DNA of 64,000 nt from contig NZ_AQXB01000002.1 in NCBI RefSeq assembly GCF_000375365.1, forward strand, positions 186,001 through 250,000, in the 5' to 3' direction. This DNA comes from Corynebacterium mastitidis DSM 44356 (GTDB lineage Bacteria > Actinomycetota > Actinomycetes > Mycobacteriales > Mycobacteriaceae). The first letter of the stretch is position 1. Every line of letters starts with the position of its first letter. The notes beneath the pieces are model-generated. The model had not been told where the DNA came from. It saw nothing but the letters and a program-made list of their open reading frames with translations, and did not search any database. Both the position numbers and the translations under genes were made by a program. Shown here piece by piece: positions 32,435 through 42,343 of the stretch.

Positions 32435-32842
32435 ATGACGGCCGGGGCGATCGCCGCCACCGCCGTGATCGCCTTCCTGCCGCAGGCGGCGCTCGCGCAC
32501 GACTGCGAGGATGAGCACGTGGCCGAGATCGTGCGGCTGACCAACGAGAAGCGCGAGGAGCAGGGCCTGGCGCACGTGGATTGCGACGACGAGCTGGTGC
32601 GTGGCTCCCAGGAGTGGGCCGAGCACATGCGCGAGGTCCACGACCTCGAGCACGGCGACGGCGCCTTCTCGGAGAACATCGCCTGGTACGGCGGCGAGGC
32701 CCAGCCCGACGAGCTGGTGGACGGCTGGATGAAGTCCGCCGCGCACCGGGGCAACATCCTGGACTCGGAGGCCTCCGCGATGGGCGTGGGCTGGAGCCAC
32801 AGCGAGGAGGACGGCACCTACGCCGTGCAGCGCTTCTCCTAG
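32435..32842 (+). CDS. Secreted CAP-domain protein, paralog 2 (start uncertain)
   Basis: 135 residues if begun at the only in-frame ATG (32435). The hydrophobic signal segment MTAGAIAATAVIAFLPQAAL then lacks a basic N-region and there is no ribosome site before it. Six codons upstream, in frame, ATC at 32417 is preceded by AGGG 8 bases before and by GAAAGGCACACA, the same leader word as in paralog 1; starting there would add IFGTKT, with the Lys a signal peptide needs. The CAP blocks are intact: HVAEIVRLTNEKREEQGL, GSQEWAEHMREVHD, GDGAFSENIAWYGG, WMKSAAHRGNILDSE and MGVGWSHSEEDGTYAVQRF. So it is either ATC-initiated, or a gene whose ATG has mutated. Confidence 0.75.
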   Translation: MTAGAIAATAVIAFLPQAALAHDCEDEHVAEIVRLTNEKREEQGLAHVDCDDELVRGSQEWAEHMREVHDLEHGDGAFSENIAWYGGEAQPDELVDGWMKSAAHRGNILDSEASAMGVGWSHSEEDGTYAVQRFS

Positions 32843-32866
32843 CGCCTAGCCCAGCGCAAGCGCCCG

Positions 32867-32899
32867 CCCCGCCCGGTTATCTACCGGGCGGGGTCTTTT
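32867..32899. terminator. Terminator between convergent CAP paralog 2 and GT87 genes
   Basis: CCCCGCCCGGT (32867-32877) and ACCGGGCGGGG (32883-32893) pair perfectly around TATCT and are followed by TCTTTTC on the plus strand. It overlaps the last codons of the minus-strand glycosyltransferase gene. Confidence 0.85.
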
Positions 32900-34133
32900 C
32901 TGCCCGCAGCTCCCGCCACGCGCAGGCCGCGGCGCACCCGGCGGCCGCCACGATGAGCAGGTTGCGCGCGCTCGCCACGGCGACGATCCCCGGCTCGGAG
33001 GCCAGGAAGGCGTCGAAGAACACCGGGTACACCAGGGAGGTCAGCGCCGCCGCGCCCAGCAGCAGGGCGGCGCACCAGCGCAGGGCGCGGGAGGGATCCA
33101 GGGCGAGCATCACCGCCACCAGCGGGCCTACCCACAGCAGGTACTGCGGGGAAAAGACCTTGGCGCTCACGATGATGAGCAGCGCGGTGAGCAGCCAGAG
33201 CGCCCGCGTGGTGGCGGGGCGGTATCCGGCCTCCCGCGCCGCGCCCGCTGCGGATTCGGCGGGGGCGGCGGATTCTGAGGGCGGGAGGGGAGCGGCGCGC
33301 AGGAACCGGCGCAGGGTCACCCCGGCGATCAGCAGCGCCGTGGCGGCCGTCAACCCGGTGGCCACGGCCAGCCCCGCCCCCACGCCGGACCCAAAGACCT
33401 CGTAGCTCTGGGAGGCGGCGTAGCGGATGTCCCACCGCCCCGGGTTTATCGCGCGCAGCCACAGCAGCGGGGTGGCGGCGATGGCCTCGGACTGTAGGCC
33501 GCGCTCGTCCTGGTACGTCAGCGGGGAGACCACCCGCCACCAGCCCTGGGTGAGCCCGCTGAGTGCGAGGAGCCCGGCGAGGGTGCCGCCGAACCAGGCC
33601 AGGCGGATCCAGGTGCCCGCGGCCCGCGCGCGGCCCACCAGCCCCGAGGCCAGCGCCAGCGGCCACAGCTTGAGGGCGGTGGCCAGCGCGAGCAGCCCCG
33701 AGGAAAGGCGCGGGGAGCGGGCGAGCCACAGCGCCGCCGCGCCCACCGCCAGCCCCGGCAGCAGGTCCAGGCGGCGGGTAAACAGGGGCGCCAGGGCCAG
33801 CCCGAAGAGCAGCCAGAACCCGTAGGCCCACCACGCGCGCCGCCGCGCCAGGGCGTAGCAGAAGAGGGCGTCGAGGCTGAGCAGGAGGACCATGAGCGCC
33901 ACCGCGAGGGACTGATGGTCGGACCCCACCAGGGCGTGCAGCGCCCGCAGCGGAATCACGGAGGCGTCCGGGTACTCCGTGAGCGCCCGCTCGCCGCCCG
34001 CCTCGGCCTCCAGGCCGCGAAAGTAATAGGCCACGTCCCCTCGGGGCACGGGCTGGTGCGCGGCGTACAGCAGCAGGGCGACGCGGCTGCACCACCAGGC
34101 CACCGCCGCGCGGAAGGAAGAGGAGGAAGGCAC
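32877..34133 (-). CDS. Polyprenol-phosphate-dependent glycosyltransferase, GT87 family
   Basis: 418 residues, about 10-11 membrane helices. The family features are the extracytoplasmic Asp in the first loop (PVPRGDVAYYFRGLEAEAGG), FTRRLDLLPGLAVGAAALWL, ATALKLWPLALASG and, near the C-terminus, VFSPQYLLWVGPLVAVMLAL. GT87 enzymes use polyprenyl-phospho-sugar donors (often mannose or arabinose) to build envelope glycans such as lipoarabinomannan; the exact linkage is unknown. The GTG start lies 7 bases after TACAAT with no ribosome site, a leaderless layout. No glycan partner gene is adjacent. Confidence 0.85.
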   Translation of the reverse strand: MPSSSSFRAAVAWWCSRVALLLYAAHQPVPRGDVAYYFRGLEAEAGGERALTEYPDASVIPLRALHALVGSDHQSLAVALMVLLLSLDALFCYALARRRAWWAYGFWLLFGLALAPLFTRRLDLLPGLAVGAAALWLARSPRLSSGLLALATALKLWPLALASGLVGRARAAGTWIRLAWFGGTLAGLLALSGLTQGWWRVVSPLTYQDERGLQSEAIAATPLLWLRAINPGRWDIRYAASQSYEVFGSGVGAGLAVATGLTAATALLIAGVTLRRFLRAAPLPPSESAAPAESAAGAAREAGYRPATTRALWLLTALLIIVSAKVFSPQYLLWVGPLVAVMLALDPSRALRWCAALLLGAAALTSLVYPVFFDAFLASEPGIVAVASARNLLIVAAAGCAAACAWRELRAEKTPPGR

Positions 34134-34166
34134 GCAGCAGATTGTAACGGAGGAGCCCGCGGGGGC

Positions 34167-34622
34167 TTATTCCTCTTCCACCGCGATGATGGACTTGGCC
34201 AGCTTGCGCAGGTGCTTGAGCTGCTTGGAGGTGGACTCGTCCAGGGCGGCGTCCTCCCCCTGGGCCACCAGGTCGGACATGGTGGCCCGCGCCTTGCGGC
34301 CCTTCTTGGTGATGGCCACGATCTGGCGGCGGCGATCGCGCGGGTCGCGTTCGCGCGCGGCCCAGCCGCGATTCTCCAGGGAATCCACCAGGCGCACCAT
34401 GTCCGAGGCGTCGATCATCAGCATGGCGGAGAGGTGGGACTGGCTCGCGGCATCCCCGGAGTCCAGGCAGGTGAGCACCCAGTATTCGCGCAGGGTGGCC
34501 TGGGCCTCCCCCAGGCGGCTTTCCACCTCGTCGCGCGTGCGGCGCCGGAGCCGTTCTAGCTGGAAGGACGGGGACTGCAGCAGCGCCGTGGGGATGGCGG
34601 AGTGATCCGTTTTGGAGGGCAT
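34167..34622 (-). CDS. MarR-family transcriptional regulator
   Basis: 151 residues from ATG 34622, which lies 6 bases after a TATGAT box and lacks a ribosome site (leaderless). Winged helix: LREYWVLTCLDSGDAASQSH, LSAMLMIDASDMVRLVDSLE (recognition helix region) and the wing RGWAARERDPRDRRRQIVAI (DxRxR motif). The C-terminal helix provides dimerisation. The effector and targets are unknown; the neighbouring glycosyltransferase and rhodanese genes are on the same strand but not obviously related. Housekeeping-like base composition, unlike the MarR gene at 56.1 kb. Confidence 0.9.
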   Translation of the reverse strand: MPSKTDHSAIPTALLQSPSFQLERLRRRTRDEVESRLGEAQATLREYWVLTCLDSGDAASQSHLSAMLMIDASDMVRLVDSLENRGWAARERDPRDRRRQIVAITKKGRKARATMSDLVAQGEDAALDESTSKQLKHLRKLAKSIIAVEEE

Positions 34623-34664
34623 GCCACCATCATACGCAGGCCGCTGTTGGCACAAATGATGGAA

Positions 34665-34961
34665 TCACTCCACGATGGGCAGGCCTTGCTCGCGCCAGGC
34701 CTCGGTGCCGCCCTCCACGTTGATCACGCGCTCCCCGCCGCGCGCCTGCTCCAGGTATTCCCCGCACTCGCGGGAGCGCCCGCCCAGCTTGCAGATGAGG
34801 TAGACGTCGCGCTCGGTGCTGATCTCCCCGATGCGGCCCACGAACTCGGACATGGGGATGTTGATCGCGCCCCGGGCGTGGCCCTGGGCGTACTCGTCGG
34901 GCTCGCGGACGTCGATGAACTGGGCGTCCGCGGGGACCTCGGTCACGTTCACGCTGCGCAT
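34665..34961 (-). CDS. Single-domain rhodanese-like protein
   Basis: 98 residues. Rhodanese fold: FIDVREPDEYAQGHARGAIN with the conserved Arg/Asp, IPMSEFVGRIGE, and the active-site loop YLICKLGGRSREC with the catalytic Cys, then AWREQGLPIVE. It could transfer sulfane sulfur to thiols such as cyanide or mycothiol-linked acceptors; its acceptor is unknown. It starts 3 bases after the ppa stop and so is probably co-transcribed with ppa. Confidence 0.92.
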   Translation of the reverse strand: MRSVNVTEVPADAQFIDVREPDEYAQGHARGAINIPMSEFVGRIGEISTERDVYLICKLGGRSRECGEYLEQARGGERVINVEGGTEAWREQGLPIVE

Positions 34962-34964
34962 GGC

Positions 34965-35441
34965 CTAGTGCTCCGCCCGCTCGATGGCCTCCGCGAGGAT
35001 CTTCTCCGCCTCGTCCTTACCGGCCCAGCCGGAGCCGTGGACCTCCTTGCCCGGCTCCAGGTCCTTGTAGTGCACAAAGAAGTGCTCGATCTCGGAGCGG
35101 GTGAACTCGGAGACGTCCTCGATGTCCTGGTACTGCTCGTAGCGCACGTCGTCCAGGACGCACAGCAGCTTGTCGTCGCCGCCGGCCTCGTCGGTCATCT
35201 TGAACACGCCCACCGGGCGGGCCTTGACGATCACGCCGGGCAGCACGGACTCGGGCAGCAGCACCAGGGCGTCCAGGGGATCGCCGTCCTCGCCCAGGGT
35301 GCCCTCGATGAAGCCGTAGTCGGCGGGGTAGGCCATCGGGGTGAACAGGTAGCGGTCGAGGTAGACCTTGCCCGTCTCGTGATCCACCTCGTACTTGTTG
35401 CGGGAACCCTTGGGGATCTCGACGGTCACTTCCACGGACAT
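34965..35441 (-). CDS. ppa: Inorganic pyrophosphatase (soluble family I)
   Basis: 158 residues from ATG 35441, with AGAAGGAG 8 bases before it, which decides this start over a 44-codon N-terminal extension. Family I motifs: [35 protein letters not shown], and the metal site [11 protein letters not shown] (three Asp), followed by [19 protein letters not shown]. It hydrolyses PPi and drives biosynthesis. Upstream, a 9-bp unit is repeated four times in the leader/promoter. Divergent from dacB, as in mycobacteria (ppa, dacB, tilS, hpt, ftsH order). Confidence 0.96.
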   Translation of the reverse strand: MSVEVTVEIPKGSRNKYEVDHETGKVYLDRYLFTPMAYPADYGFIEGTLGEDGDPLDALVLLPESVLPGVIVKARPVGVFKMTDEAGGDDKLLCVLDDVRYEQYQDIEDVSEFTRSEIEHFFVHYKDLEPGKEVHGSGWAGKDEAEKILAEAIERAEH

Positions 35442-35462
35442 TGCGTTAGCTCCTTCTGCCTT

Positions 35463-35498
35463 GCTTACAGTGCTTACTGCGCTTTCAGTGCTTACAGT
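35463..35498. repeat. Four-copy 9-bp tandem repeat in ppa leader
   Basis: Units GCTTACAGT, GCTTACTGC, GCTTTCAGT and GCTTACAGT run head to tail, then GC. They lie 22-57 bases before the ppa ATG, between its ribosome site and the divergent dacB promoter. Confidence 0.85.
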
Positions 35499-35557
35499 GC
35501 GTTGAACTCCACCCATCCTAGCGAGATAGCTAGGGTGATAGGCGATGGTGATGCACG

Positions 35558-36841
35558 ATGAGTAAAAAGGCATGGATGGCGGCGGCCGTGGCCGTGGCGG
35601 TAGCGGTGGCGGGGGTGGCCGGAACCGGAGTGGCCTATCAGGAAAAATACTCCGCGCTGCGCCACGAGCCCGCGCTGACGGTGGAGGCCCCCGAGCCCCT
35701 CCTGGAGCCCGCCACCGCGCGGCAGCCGGTGGACAACGCGGCCCTGGGTACCCGCCTGGCGGAGCTGGCCCAGGACGAGAGGCTGGCGGACTTCGGCGCG
35801 CAGGTCACCGACGCCCAGACCGGGGAGACCGTGCTGGCGCACCACGCCGACGCGGCGCTGCGGCCCGCCTCCTCCACCAAGGTGCTCACCGCGGCGGCGG
35901 CCATCGCGGACCTCGGCCACGGCGACCGCATCGCCACCCCCGTGGTGCGCGGGGATTTGCCCAACACGGTGGTCATCAAGGCGGCCGGGGACGTGTGGCT
36001 CACCGAGGACAAGATCGACGACCTCGCCTCGCAGATCGCGGCGGCCATGCCGGAGGTCAGCGGGGTGTTCATCGACACCTCCGCCTGGTCCGGCGAGCCG
36101 ATCCTCGACGGCTGGGACCCCAAGGACGTGGACGCGGGCTTCGTGGCCCCCCTCGAGCCCGCCATGCTCCACGGGGCGCGCCTGGGGGCCACCACGGGAG
36201 ACGTTCCCCGCAGCTACACCCCGGCCCAGGACGTGGCCCAGGCCCTGGCGCAGCGGCTGGGCGTGGGCACCGTGGGGCAGGCCTCCGCCCCGGCGGGCGC
36301 GGAGCAGGTGGCGTCGGTAGAGTCCCCCACCCTCGTCGAGCGCATCGCCGCCATGATGGAGGACTCCGATAACGTCATGGCGGAGGCCATCGGCCGGGAG
36401 GTGGCGCTCAAGCGCGGCTACCCCGCCGACGCCGCCGGGGCCACCCAGGCCACCCTGAGCGCGCTTTCCGAGCACGGGCTGAACACCGAGGGCGTGGAGA
36501 TCTTCGACAACTCCGGGCTGTCCGTGCACAACCGGATCACCCCCGCGCTGCTGGATGCGATCCTCCACGAGGCGGCCACCAAGCCGCTGCTGCGCCCCAT
36601 CCTGGCCGCCCTCCCGGTGGCCGGGGGCACCGGCACCCTGGCGGACCGCTACGGCGACCTGCCAGGGCGCGGATGGGTGCGCGCCAAGACCGGCACCCTC
36701 GACGAGACCTCCGCCCTAGCCGGGGTGGTCACCGCCGCCAGCGGCCGCGTGTACACCTTCGCCATGATCTCCAACGGCTCGGACGTGCTCCAGGCCCGGG
36801 AGGCGATGGACGCGATGGCCTCCGCGATCCGGGAGAGCTAG
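35558..36841 (+). CDS. dacB: D-alanyl-D-alanine carboxypeptidase/endopeptidase (S13, PBP4 type)
   Basis: 427 residues. N-terminal signal/anchor ([20 protein letters not shown]). Penicillin-binding motifs: SSTK (S105-K108), SDN near residue 268 and KTG near residue 376 in [10 protein letters not shown]. Between SxxK and SxN is the long insert typical of S13 enzymes. It trims or cleaves peptidoglycan peptides in the periplasm. There is no strong ribosome site before the ATG. It is divergent from ppa, and its stop is immediately followed by the tilS GTG, giving a dacB-tilS-hpt operon. Confidence 0.94.
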   Translation: MSKKAWMAAAVAVAVAVAGVAGTGVAYQEKYSALRHEPALTVEAPEPLLEPATARQPVDNAALGTRLAELAQDERLADFGAQVTDAQTGETVLAHHADAALRPASSTKVLTAAAAIADLGHGDRIATPVVRGDLPNTVVIKAAGDVWLTEDKIDDLASQIAAAMPEVSGVFIDTSAWSGEPILDGWDPKDVDAGFVAPLEPAMLHGARLGATTGDVPRSYTPAQDVAQALAQRLGVGTVGQASAPAGAEQVASVESPTLVERIAAMMEDSDNVMAEAIGREVALKRGYPADAAGATQATLSALSEHGLNTEGVEIFDNSGLSVHNRITPALLDAILHEAATKPLLRPILAALPVAGGTGTLADRYGDLPGRGWVRAKTGTLDETSALAGVVTAASGRVYTFAMISNGSDVLQAREAMDAMASAIRES

Positions 36842-37804
36842 GTGCCCCCGCGCCGGCTGGGCCGGGTGGACATCCCGCGCGACCCCCCGCGCTTCCTGCC
36901 CGTGCGCACCGCCCTGCGCGCGCACGCCGCCCGCTGGCTGAGCCCCGGCCAGCCGGTGGCGGTGGGGCTCTCCGGCGGGGCGGACTCCACCGCGCTGCTG
37001 GCCGCCGCCCTGATGGAGGGCCTGCGCGCGCACGCCGTGGTGGTGGACCACGGGCTCCAGCCCGGCTCGGGCGAGGTGGCCGCGCGGGCCGCCGCCCTGG
37101 CGCTGGACCTGGGGGCCAGCGCGGAGATCCGCCGCGTGCGGGTGGGTCGGGCCGGGGGAATGGAGGCCGCCGCGCGCGAGGCGCGCTACCGGGCGCTGCG
37201 GCAGGCGGCGCGGGGCCGCCCCCTCCTGGTGGGGCACACCCGGGACGACCAGGCGGAGACCTACCTGCTGGCCGCGCTGCGGGGGAACCCCGCCGGGATG
37301 CTCCCGGCCTCGGGCGGCCTGCACCGCCCGCTGCTGGGCGTGCGCCGCGCGGACACCGAGGGCGCCTGCCGCGAGCTGGGGCTGGAGCCGTGGCGCGATC
37401 CCCAAAACGAGGACTCGGCCTTCCGCCGGGTGGCCGTGCGCGCGGCGGTGATCCCCGCCCTCTCCGAGGCCACCGGGGTGGGGGACCCCGTGGCCCCGCT
37501 GGCCCAGGCCGCCGACCGGGCGGCCCTCGACGCGGAGGCGCTGGACCAATGGGCGCGCCGGGCGGCCACGGACTCGGTGGCGGACCTGGCCCGGCTGCCC
37601 CAGGCGGTGCGCGGCAGGATCGTGAGCGTCATGATCCTGCGGGCGGGGGCAAGGGTGACGCGCGCGGCGCTGGACGCCGTGGAGGCCCTGGTGACGGATT
37701 GGCGCGGGCAGGGGCCGGTGGCCGTGGGGGCGGGGTTGGTTGTGGCACGGGCAGATGGCAAACTTACGGTGACAAGGGAGAAAGGGGTGCGCGATGCACG
37801 ATAA
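36842..37804 (+). CDS. tilS: tRNA(Ile)-lysidine synthase
   Basis: 320 residues from a GTG directly after the dacB stop. The N-type ATP pyrophosphatase P-loop is SGGADS (44-49), followed by [15 protein letters not shown] and [18 protein letters not shown], the TilS signature. The protein converts the C34 of the CAU anticodon to lysidine so that AUA is read as Ile; it is essential in most bacteria. The C-terminal part is short, as in other actinobacterial TilS. It overlaps the start of hpt by 11 bases. Confidence 0.94.
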   Translation: MPPRRLGRVDIPRDPPRFLPVRTALRAHAARWLSPGQPVAVGLSGGADSTALLAAALMEGLRAHAVVVDHGLQPGSGEVAARAAALALDLGASAEIRRVRVGRAGGMEAAAREARYRALRQAARGRPLLVGHTRDDQAETYLLAALRGNPAGMLPASGGLHRPLLGVRRADTEGACRELGLEPWRDPQNEDSAFRRVAVRAAVIPALSEATGVGDPVAPLAQAADRAALDAEALDQWARRAATDSVADLARLPQAVRGRIVSVMILRAGARVTRAALDAVEALVTDWRGQGPVAVGAGLVVARADGKLTVTREKGVRDAR

Positions 37805-38384
37805 AGAGGATTTCAACGTTCCGGACGGGCCCTACGGTTCCGATGTGGCCTCCGTGGTGGTCACGGAGGAGGAGCTGCAGGCGCGCATCCAGGAGATGGC
37901 GGACATGGTCTCCGAGCGCTACCGCGACGAGGAGGAGGACCTGCTCCTCGTGGGCGTGCTCAAGGGGGCCGTGTTCTTTATGACGGACTTTGCCCGCCGC
38001 CTGAGCATCCCTGCCCAGATGGAGTTCATGGCGGTCTCCTCCTATGGCAACTCCACCACCTCCTCCGGGGTGGTGCGCATCCTCAAGGACCTGGACAAGG
38101 ACATCAGCGGGCGCAACGTGCTCATCGTGGAGGACATCATCGACTCCGGCCTGACCCTGTCCTGGCTCATGCGCAACCTCAAGCACCGCAACCCCAAGTC
38201 CCTCGAGGTGATCACGCTGCTGCGCAAGCCCGAGGTGCAGACCGCCCAGGTGGACCTGCTGGACGTGGGCTTTGACCTACCCAACAAGTTCCTCATCGGG
38301 TACGGCCTCGACTACGCGGAGCGGTACCGCGACCTCCCCTACGTGGGCATCCTGAACCCGGACGTCTACGCCCACGAGAAGTAG
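37794..38384 (+). CDS. hpt: Hypoxanthine-guanine phosphoribosyltransferase
   Basis: 196 residues. The PRPP-binding motif [17 protein letters not shown] is near residues 104-120; the substrate-binding Lys/Asp-rich C-terminal region and the [24 protein letters not shown] ending (here [20 protein letters not shown]) are typical of Hpt. It salvages hypoxanthine and guanine to IMP and GMP. Its ATG overlaps tilS by 11 bases. The tilS-hpt-ftsH neighbourhood is widely conserved in Gram-positive bacteria. Ends at a GC hairpin with TTGTTGT. Confidence 0.95.
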   Translation: MHDKEDFNVPDGPYGSDVASVVVTEEELQARIQEMADMVSERYRDEEEDLLLVGVLKGAVFFMTDFARRLSIPAQMEFMAVSSYGNSTTSSGVVRILKDLDKDISGRNVLIVEDIIDSGLTLSWLMRNLKHRNPKSLEVITLLRKPEVQTAQVDLLDVGFDLPNKFLIGYGLDYAERYRDLPYVGILNPDVYAHEK

Positions 38385-38390
38385 CGGCCG

Positions 38391-38426
38391 CGCGGGGCGC
38401 CGGGAACGAATGGGCCGCGCCCCGCG
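38391..38426 (+). terminator. Hairpin terminator after hpt
   Basis: CGCGGGGCG (38391-38399) pairs with CGCCCCGCG (38418-38426), followed by TTGTTGT, 6 bases after the hpt stop. It separates the dacB-tilS-hpt unit from ftsH. Confidence 0.65.
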
Positions 38427-38517
38427 TTGTTGTCCGTGAACGTGCTTGCGCAGAGGCGTACGTGATGAGAGCAATGGCCTTCAGGGGTCGCCCCCAGGAG
38501 TATGAGAAAGGGTTTGG

Positions 38518-38547
38518 CCAAGGACACTCCGCGCGCGGAATCCTTGG
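38518..38547 (+). promoter_or_regulatory. Leader hairpin just before ftsH start
   Basis: CCAAGGA (38518-38524) pairs with TCCTTGG (38541-38547); the loop contains the self-complementary CCGCGCGCGG. It ends 9 bases before the ftsH ATG, and no Shine-Dalgarno is visible in those bases (GCGTGCATAT). It may influence translation; a TATGAG -10-like box lies at 38501-38506. Confidence 0.4.
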
Positions 38548-38556
38548 CGTGCATAT

Positions 38557-40884
38557 ATGAAAAACAAGCGCATCCTTAGATTCGGCGTCATCGCCGCCGT
38601 CATCCTGGTCACCTTCTTTGTATTCTCCCTGCTCACGGACGATACCCGGGGCTATCAGCGGGTGGATACCTCCGTGGCCATGAAGCAGCTCAGCGAGAAG
38701 AACGTCCGCAGCGTGCAGATCGACGACCGCGAGCAGCGCCTGCGCCTCACCCTCAAGGAGGGCATCGAGGTGGACTCCCGGGACGGCGTGACGGAGATCC
38801 TCACCCAGTATCCGGCGCGCACGGCCCCGGACATCTTCGCCGCCGTCAACGGCGCCGAGGCGGAGGAGTTTGACACCCGGGTCACGCAGGACAGCTTCCT
38901 GATGTCCATGATCAGCTTCATGCTTCCCATGCTGCTGCTCTTCGGGCTGCTCATGTTCTTCCTCACCCGCATGCAGTCCGGCGGCATGTTCGGCATCGGG
39001 GCCTCCAAGGCCAAGCAGCTCACCAAGGACATGCCCACCAACACTTTCGAGGACGTGGCCGGGGCGGACGACGCCGTGGAGGAACTCCAGGAGATCAAGG
39101 ACTTCCTGGAGGACCCCACCCGCTACTACGAGCTCGGCGCCAAGATCCCGCGCGGCGTGCTGCTCTACGGCCCGCCCGGAACGGGCAAGACGCTGCTGGC
39201 CCGCGCCGTGGCGGGCGAGGCCGGGGTGCCCTTCTACTCCATCTCCGGCTCGGACTTCGTGGAGATGTTCGTGGGCGTGGGCGCCTCGCGCGTGCGCGAC
39301 CTGTTCAAGCAGGCCCGCGAGAGCTCTCCCTGCATCGTGTTCATCGATGAGATCGACGCCGTGGGCCGCCACCGAGGCAGCGGCATGGGCGGCGGGCACG
39401 ACGAGCGCGAGCAGACCCTTAACCAGTTGCTGGTGGAGATGGACGGCTTTGGCGACCGCGAGGGCGTGATCCTCATGGCCGCCACCAACCGCCCCGACGT
39501 GCTGGACCAGGCCCTGCTGCGCCCCGGGCGCTTCGACCGCCAGATCCCGGTGACCAACCCCGACCTGGCCGGGCGCGAGCAGATCCTCAAGGTGCACGCC
39601 AAGGGCAAGCCCTTCGCCCCGGACGCGGACCTGAAGTCCCTGGCCAAGCGGACCGCCGGCATGTCCGGCGCGGACCTGGCCAACGTGCTCAACGAGGCGG
39701 CGCTGCTCACGGCGCGCATCGGCGGCAACGTGATCACCGCGGACGCCCTGGAGGAGGCCACCGACCGCGTGATCGGCGGGCCGCGCCGCTCCACCACGGT
39801 GATCTCGGAGAAGGAGAAGAAGGTCACGGCCTACCACGAGGGCGGGCACACGCTGTCCGCGTGGGCGCTCAAGGACATCGAGCGGGTGTACAAGGTCACC
39901 ATCCTGGCGCGCGGGCGCACCGGCGGGCACGCCATGACCGCCGCCGAGGACGATAAGGGCATGTACAACCGCGACGAGCTGTTCGCCCGCCTGGTCTTTG
40001 CCATGGGCGGCCGCTCGGCGGAGGAGCTGGTGTTCGGTGAGCCCACCACCGGGGCCTCGGCGGACATCGAGCAGGCCACCAAGATCGCCCGCGCGATGGT
40101 CACGGAGTACGGCATGTCGCCCGCGCTGGGCACCGTGAAGTACGGGGCGGAGCAGGGCGATCCCTTCTCCGGACGCGGTGGCGGCGGCACCCTGGACTAT
40201 TCCCCGGCGGTGGCCGCGCGCATCGACGAGCAGGTGCAGTACCTCATCGACAAGGCGCACCGGAAGTCCTACGAGATCCTGTCCCGGCACCGCGAATACC
40301 TCGACCGCCTGGCGGAGAAGCTGCTGGAGAAGGAGACGCTGCGCCGTCCGGACCTGGAGGCCCTGTTCACCGGGATCGAGCCGGTCTCGGCGGGCGAGGT
40401 GTTCCCGGATCAGTCCGGGCAGTTCCCCCTCCAGGAGGGGCGCGAGCCCGTCAAGACCCCCACGGAGCTGGCCATCGAGCGCGGCGAGGAGCCGCCCAAG
40501 CCGTTTAGCCTCCTCGAGGCGAGCCGCGCGGCCCGGGCCAAGCGCCTGGCGCAGAAGGAGGCGGGGACCGGCGGGGCGTCAAGCGGCGCCAAGGGCGCCC
40601 CGCGCTACGCCGGGACCCCTCCCCCGGAGGGGTGGACGGTGCCGGGCTGGCCGCCCAAGACGGGCGGCGAGCGGCAGCCGGAAGCCAAGGAGCAGGGGCG
40701 CGGCGAGGCCCGCCCCGTGGGGGAGGACGCCCCCGAGCGGACCCAGGCCCCGCAGGAGATGATCGGTTTCCGGCTGCCCGAGCGGGAGCGCCCGGACCAC
40801 CCGGAGCGCGAGCGCGCCGAGGGCGGGCAGGGCGAGAACGAGGGCCCCGAGCAGACAACAGAAGGAGACAGCGGTGAGCGCTGA
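38557..40884 (+). CDS. ftsH: ATP-dependent zinc metalloprotease FtsH
   Basis: 775 residues. Two membrane helices (about 8-26 and 117-137) flank a periplasmic domain. The AAA module has Walker A GPPGTGKT (205-212), Walker [21 protein letters not shown] and the SRH region [20 protein letters not shown]. The zinc site is HEGGH (427-431), a HExxH variant with Gly instead of the common Ala. The third ligand region is [15 protein letters not shown]. The last about 140 residues are Pro/Glu/Gly-rich and disordered-looking, as in mycobacterial FtsH. It degrades membrane and regulatory proteins. It heads the folate operon and overlaps folE by 11 bases. Confidence 0.96.
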   Translation: MKNKRILRFGVIAAVILVTFFVFSLLTDDTRGYQRVDTSVAMKQLSEKNVRSVQIDDREQRLRLTLKEGIEVDSRDGVTEILTQYPARTAPDIFAAVNGAEAEEFDTRVTQDSFLMSMISFMLPMLLLFGLLMFFLTRMQSGGMFGIGASKAKQLTKDMPTNTFEDVAGADDAVEELQEIKDFLEDPTRYYELGAKIPRGVLLYGPPGTGKTLLARAVAGEAGVPFYSISGSDFVEMFVGVGASRVRDLFKQARESSPCIVFIDEIDAVGRHRGSGMGGGHDEREQTLNQLLVEMDGFGDREGVILMAATNRPDVLDQALLRPGRFDRQIPVTNPDLAGREQILKVHAKGKPFAPDADLKSLAKRTAGMSGADLANVLNEAALLTARIGGNVITADALEEATDRVIGGPRRSTTVISEKEKKVTAYHEGGHTLSAWALKDIERVYKVTILARGRTGGHAMTAAEDDKGMYNRDELFARLVFAMGGRSAEELVFGEPTTGASADIEQATKIARAMVTEYGMSPALGTVKYGAEQGDPFSGRGGGGTLDYSPAVAARIDEQVQYLIDKAHRKSYEILSRHREYLDRLAEKLLEKETLRRPDLEALFTGIEPVSAGEVFPDQSGQFPLQEGREPVKTPTELAIERGEEPPKPFSLLEASRAARAKRLAQKEAGTGGASSGAKGAPRYAGTPPPEGWTVPGWPPKTGGERQPEAKEQGRGEARPVGEDAPERTQAPQEMIGFRLPERERPDHPERERAEGGQGENEGPEQTTEGDSGER

Positions 40885-41452
40885 ACGGGTTTTTGATCAG
40901 CGGCGCGCCGAGGCCGCGGTGCGCGAGCTGCTGCTGGCCGTGGGCGAGGACCCGGACCGCGAGGGGCTGCGGGAGACCCCGGCCCGGGTGGCCCGCGCCT
41001 ACCGGGAGACCTTCGGCGGGCTCCACGCCGACCCCACCGAGGTGCTGGACAAGGTGTTCCACGAGGACCACCAGGAGCTCGTGCTGGTGCGCGATATTCC
41101 CGTGTACTCCACGTGCGAGCACCACCTCCTGCCGTTCCTGGGGAAGGCCCACGTCGGCTACATCCCCAACAAGCGGGGCGTGGTGACGGGGCTGTCCAAG
41201 CTGGCCCGGCTCGTGGACCTCTACGCCCGCCGTCCCCAGGTGCAGGAGCGCCTGACCTCCCAGGTGGCCGACGCCCTGGTGGACAAGCTTCAGGCCCAGT
41301 CCGTGATCGTGGTGATCGAGTGCGAGCACCTGTGCATGGCCATGCGCGGCATCCGCAAGCCGGGGGCCGTGACCACCACGTCCGCCGTGCGCGGCGGCTT
41401 CAAGGCCTCGGCGGCCTCCCGGGCCGAGGCGCTGAGCCTGCTCAAGGGCTAG
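40874..41452 (+). CDS. folE: GTP cyclohydrolase I
   Basis: 192 residues from GTG 40874, with GAAGGAGA before it, inside the ftsH end. Zinc and active-site motifs: [20 protein letters not shown] and [18 protein letters not shown]. It makes 7,8-dihydroneopterin triphosphate from GTP, the first step of folate synthesis. With folP, folB and folK downstream the operon supplies nearly the whole pterin branch. Confidence 0.96.
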   Translation: MSAERVFDQRRAEAAVRELLLAVGEDPDREGLRETPARVARAYRETFGGLHADPTEVLDKVFHEDHQELVLVRDIPVYSTCEHHLLPFLGKAHVGYIPNKRGVVTGLSKLARLVDLYARRPQVQERLTSQVADALVDKLQAQSVIVVIECEHLCMAMRGIRKPGAVTTTSAVRGGFKASAASRAEALSLLKG

Positions 41453-41464
41453 GACGGGGGAGAC

Positions 41465-42343
41465 ATGCGGGTATCCGATCTCACCGTTCCGGGGCGCTGC
41501 CTGGTCATGGGCATCCTCAACGTCACCGAGGACTCCTTCTCCGACGGCGGCCGCTACCTCGGGGTCGAGGCGGCCCTGGAGCACGCGCACCGGCTGGTGG
41601 CGGCGGGGGCGGACATGATCGACGTCGGCGGGGCGTCCACCCGCCCCGGGGCCACCCGGGTGGACGCCCGGGTGGAGCGGGAGCGCGTGGTCCCGGTGAT
41701 CCGGGAGCTGGCCCGGGAGGGCATCGCCACCTCGGTGGACACGATGCGCGCGGAGACCGCCGAGGCGGCGGCCCGCGCGGGCGTGTGCATGATTAACGAC
41801 GTCTCCGGGGGCCTGGCCGATCCCGGGATGCTGGGCGCGATGGCGCGGGCGGACATCCCCGTGTGCCTCATGCACTGGAAGACGGTGCGTTTTGGCGACG
41901 CCGCCGGCCAGGCCAGCCACGAGGGCGGGGTGGTGGCCGACGTGCGCGCCACGCTGGACCGCCTGGTGGCGCGGGCGCTTCGGGCGGGCGTGGCGGCGGA
42001 GAACATCGTGCTCGACCCCGGCCTGGGCTTTGCCAAGTCCGCCGAGGACAACTGGGCGCTGCTCGGGGCCCTGCCGGAGTTCCTGGAGGGGGAGTACCCG
42101 CTGCTGGTGGGGGCGTCGCGCAAGCGCTTCCTCACGGCGGTGCGCGCCGCGCGGGGGTTAAGCGCCACGCCGGTGGACGCCGACCCCGCCACGGCGGCGG
42201 TGACCGCGATCTCCGCGCAGCTCGGCGCCTGGGGCGTGCGGGTGCACGAGGTGGGCGTCTCGCGCGACGCGGTGGACGTGGCGGCGCGCTGGCGTGCGGC
42301 GTCGGGCGCCGCAGGAGCACAGGAGGCCCGGCATGGCGGATAG
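41465..42343 (+). CDS. folP: Dihydropteroate synthase
   Basis: 292 residues, GGGGGAGA before the ATG. TIM-barrel motifs: [18 protein letters not shown] (pterin/phosphate site), [14 protein letters not shown] (pABA loop), [39 protein letters not shown] and VGASRKRFL. It condenses DHPP with p-aminobenzoate and is the sulfonamide target. Starts 12 bases after folE and overlaps folB by 11 bases. Confidence 0.95.
   Translation: MRVSDLTVPGRCLVMGILNVTEDSFSDGGRYLGVEAALEHAHRLVAAGADMIDVGGASTRPGATRVDARVERERVVPVIRELAREGIATSVDTMRAETAEAAARAGVCMINDVSGGLADPGMLGAMARADIPVCLMHWKTVRFGDAAGQASHEGGVVADVRATLDRLVARALRAGVAAENIVLDPGLGFAKSAEDNWALLGALPEFLEGEYPLLVGASRKRFLTAVRAARGLSATPVDADPATAAVTAISAQLGAWGVRVHEVGVSRDAVDVAARWRAASGAAGAQEARHGG

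Noticed and set aside
34965..35573. 44-residue N-terminal extension of pyrophosphatase
   Set aside because: It would translate the tandem repeat as [12 protein letters not shown]; the strong AGAAGGAG before 35441 and family length favour the short form.
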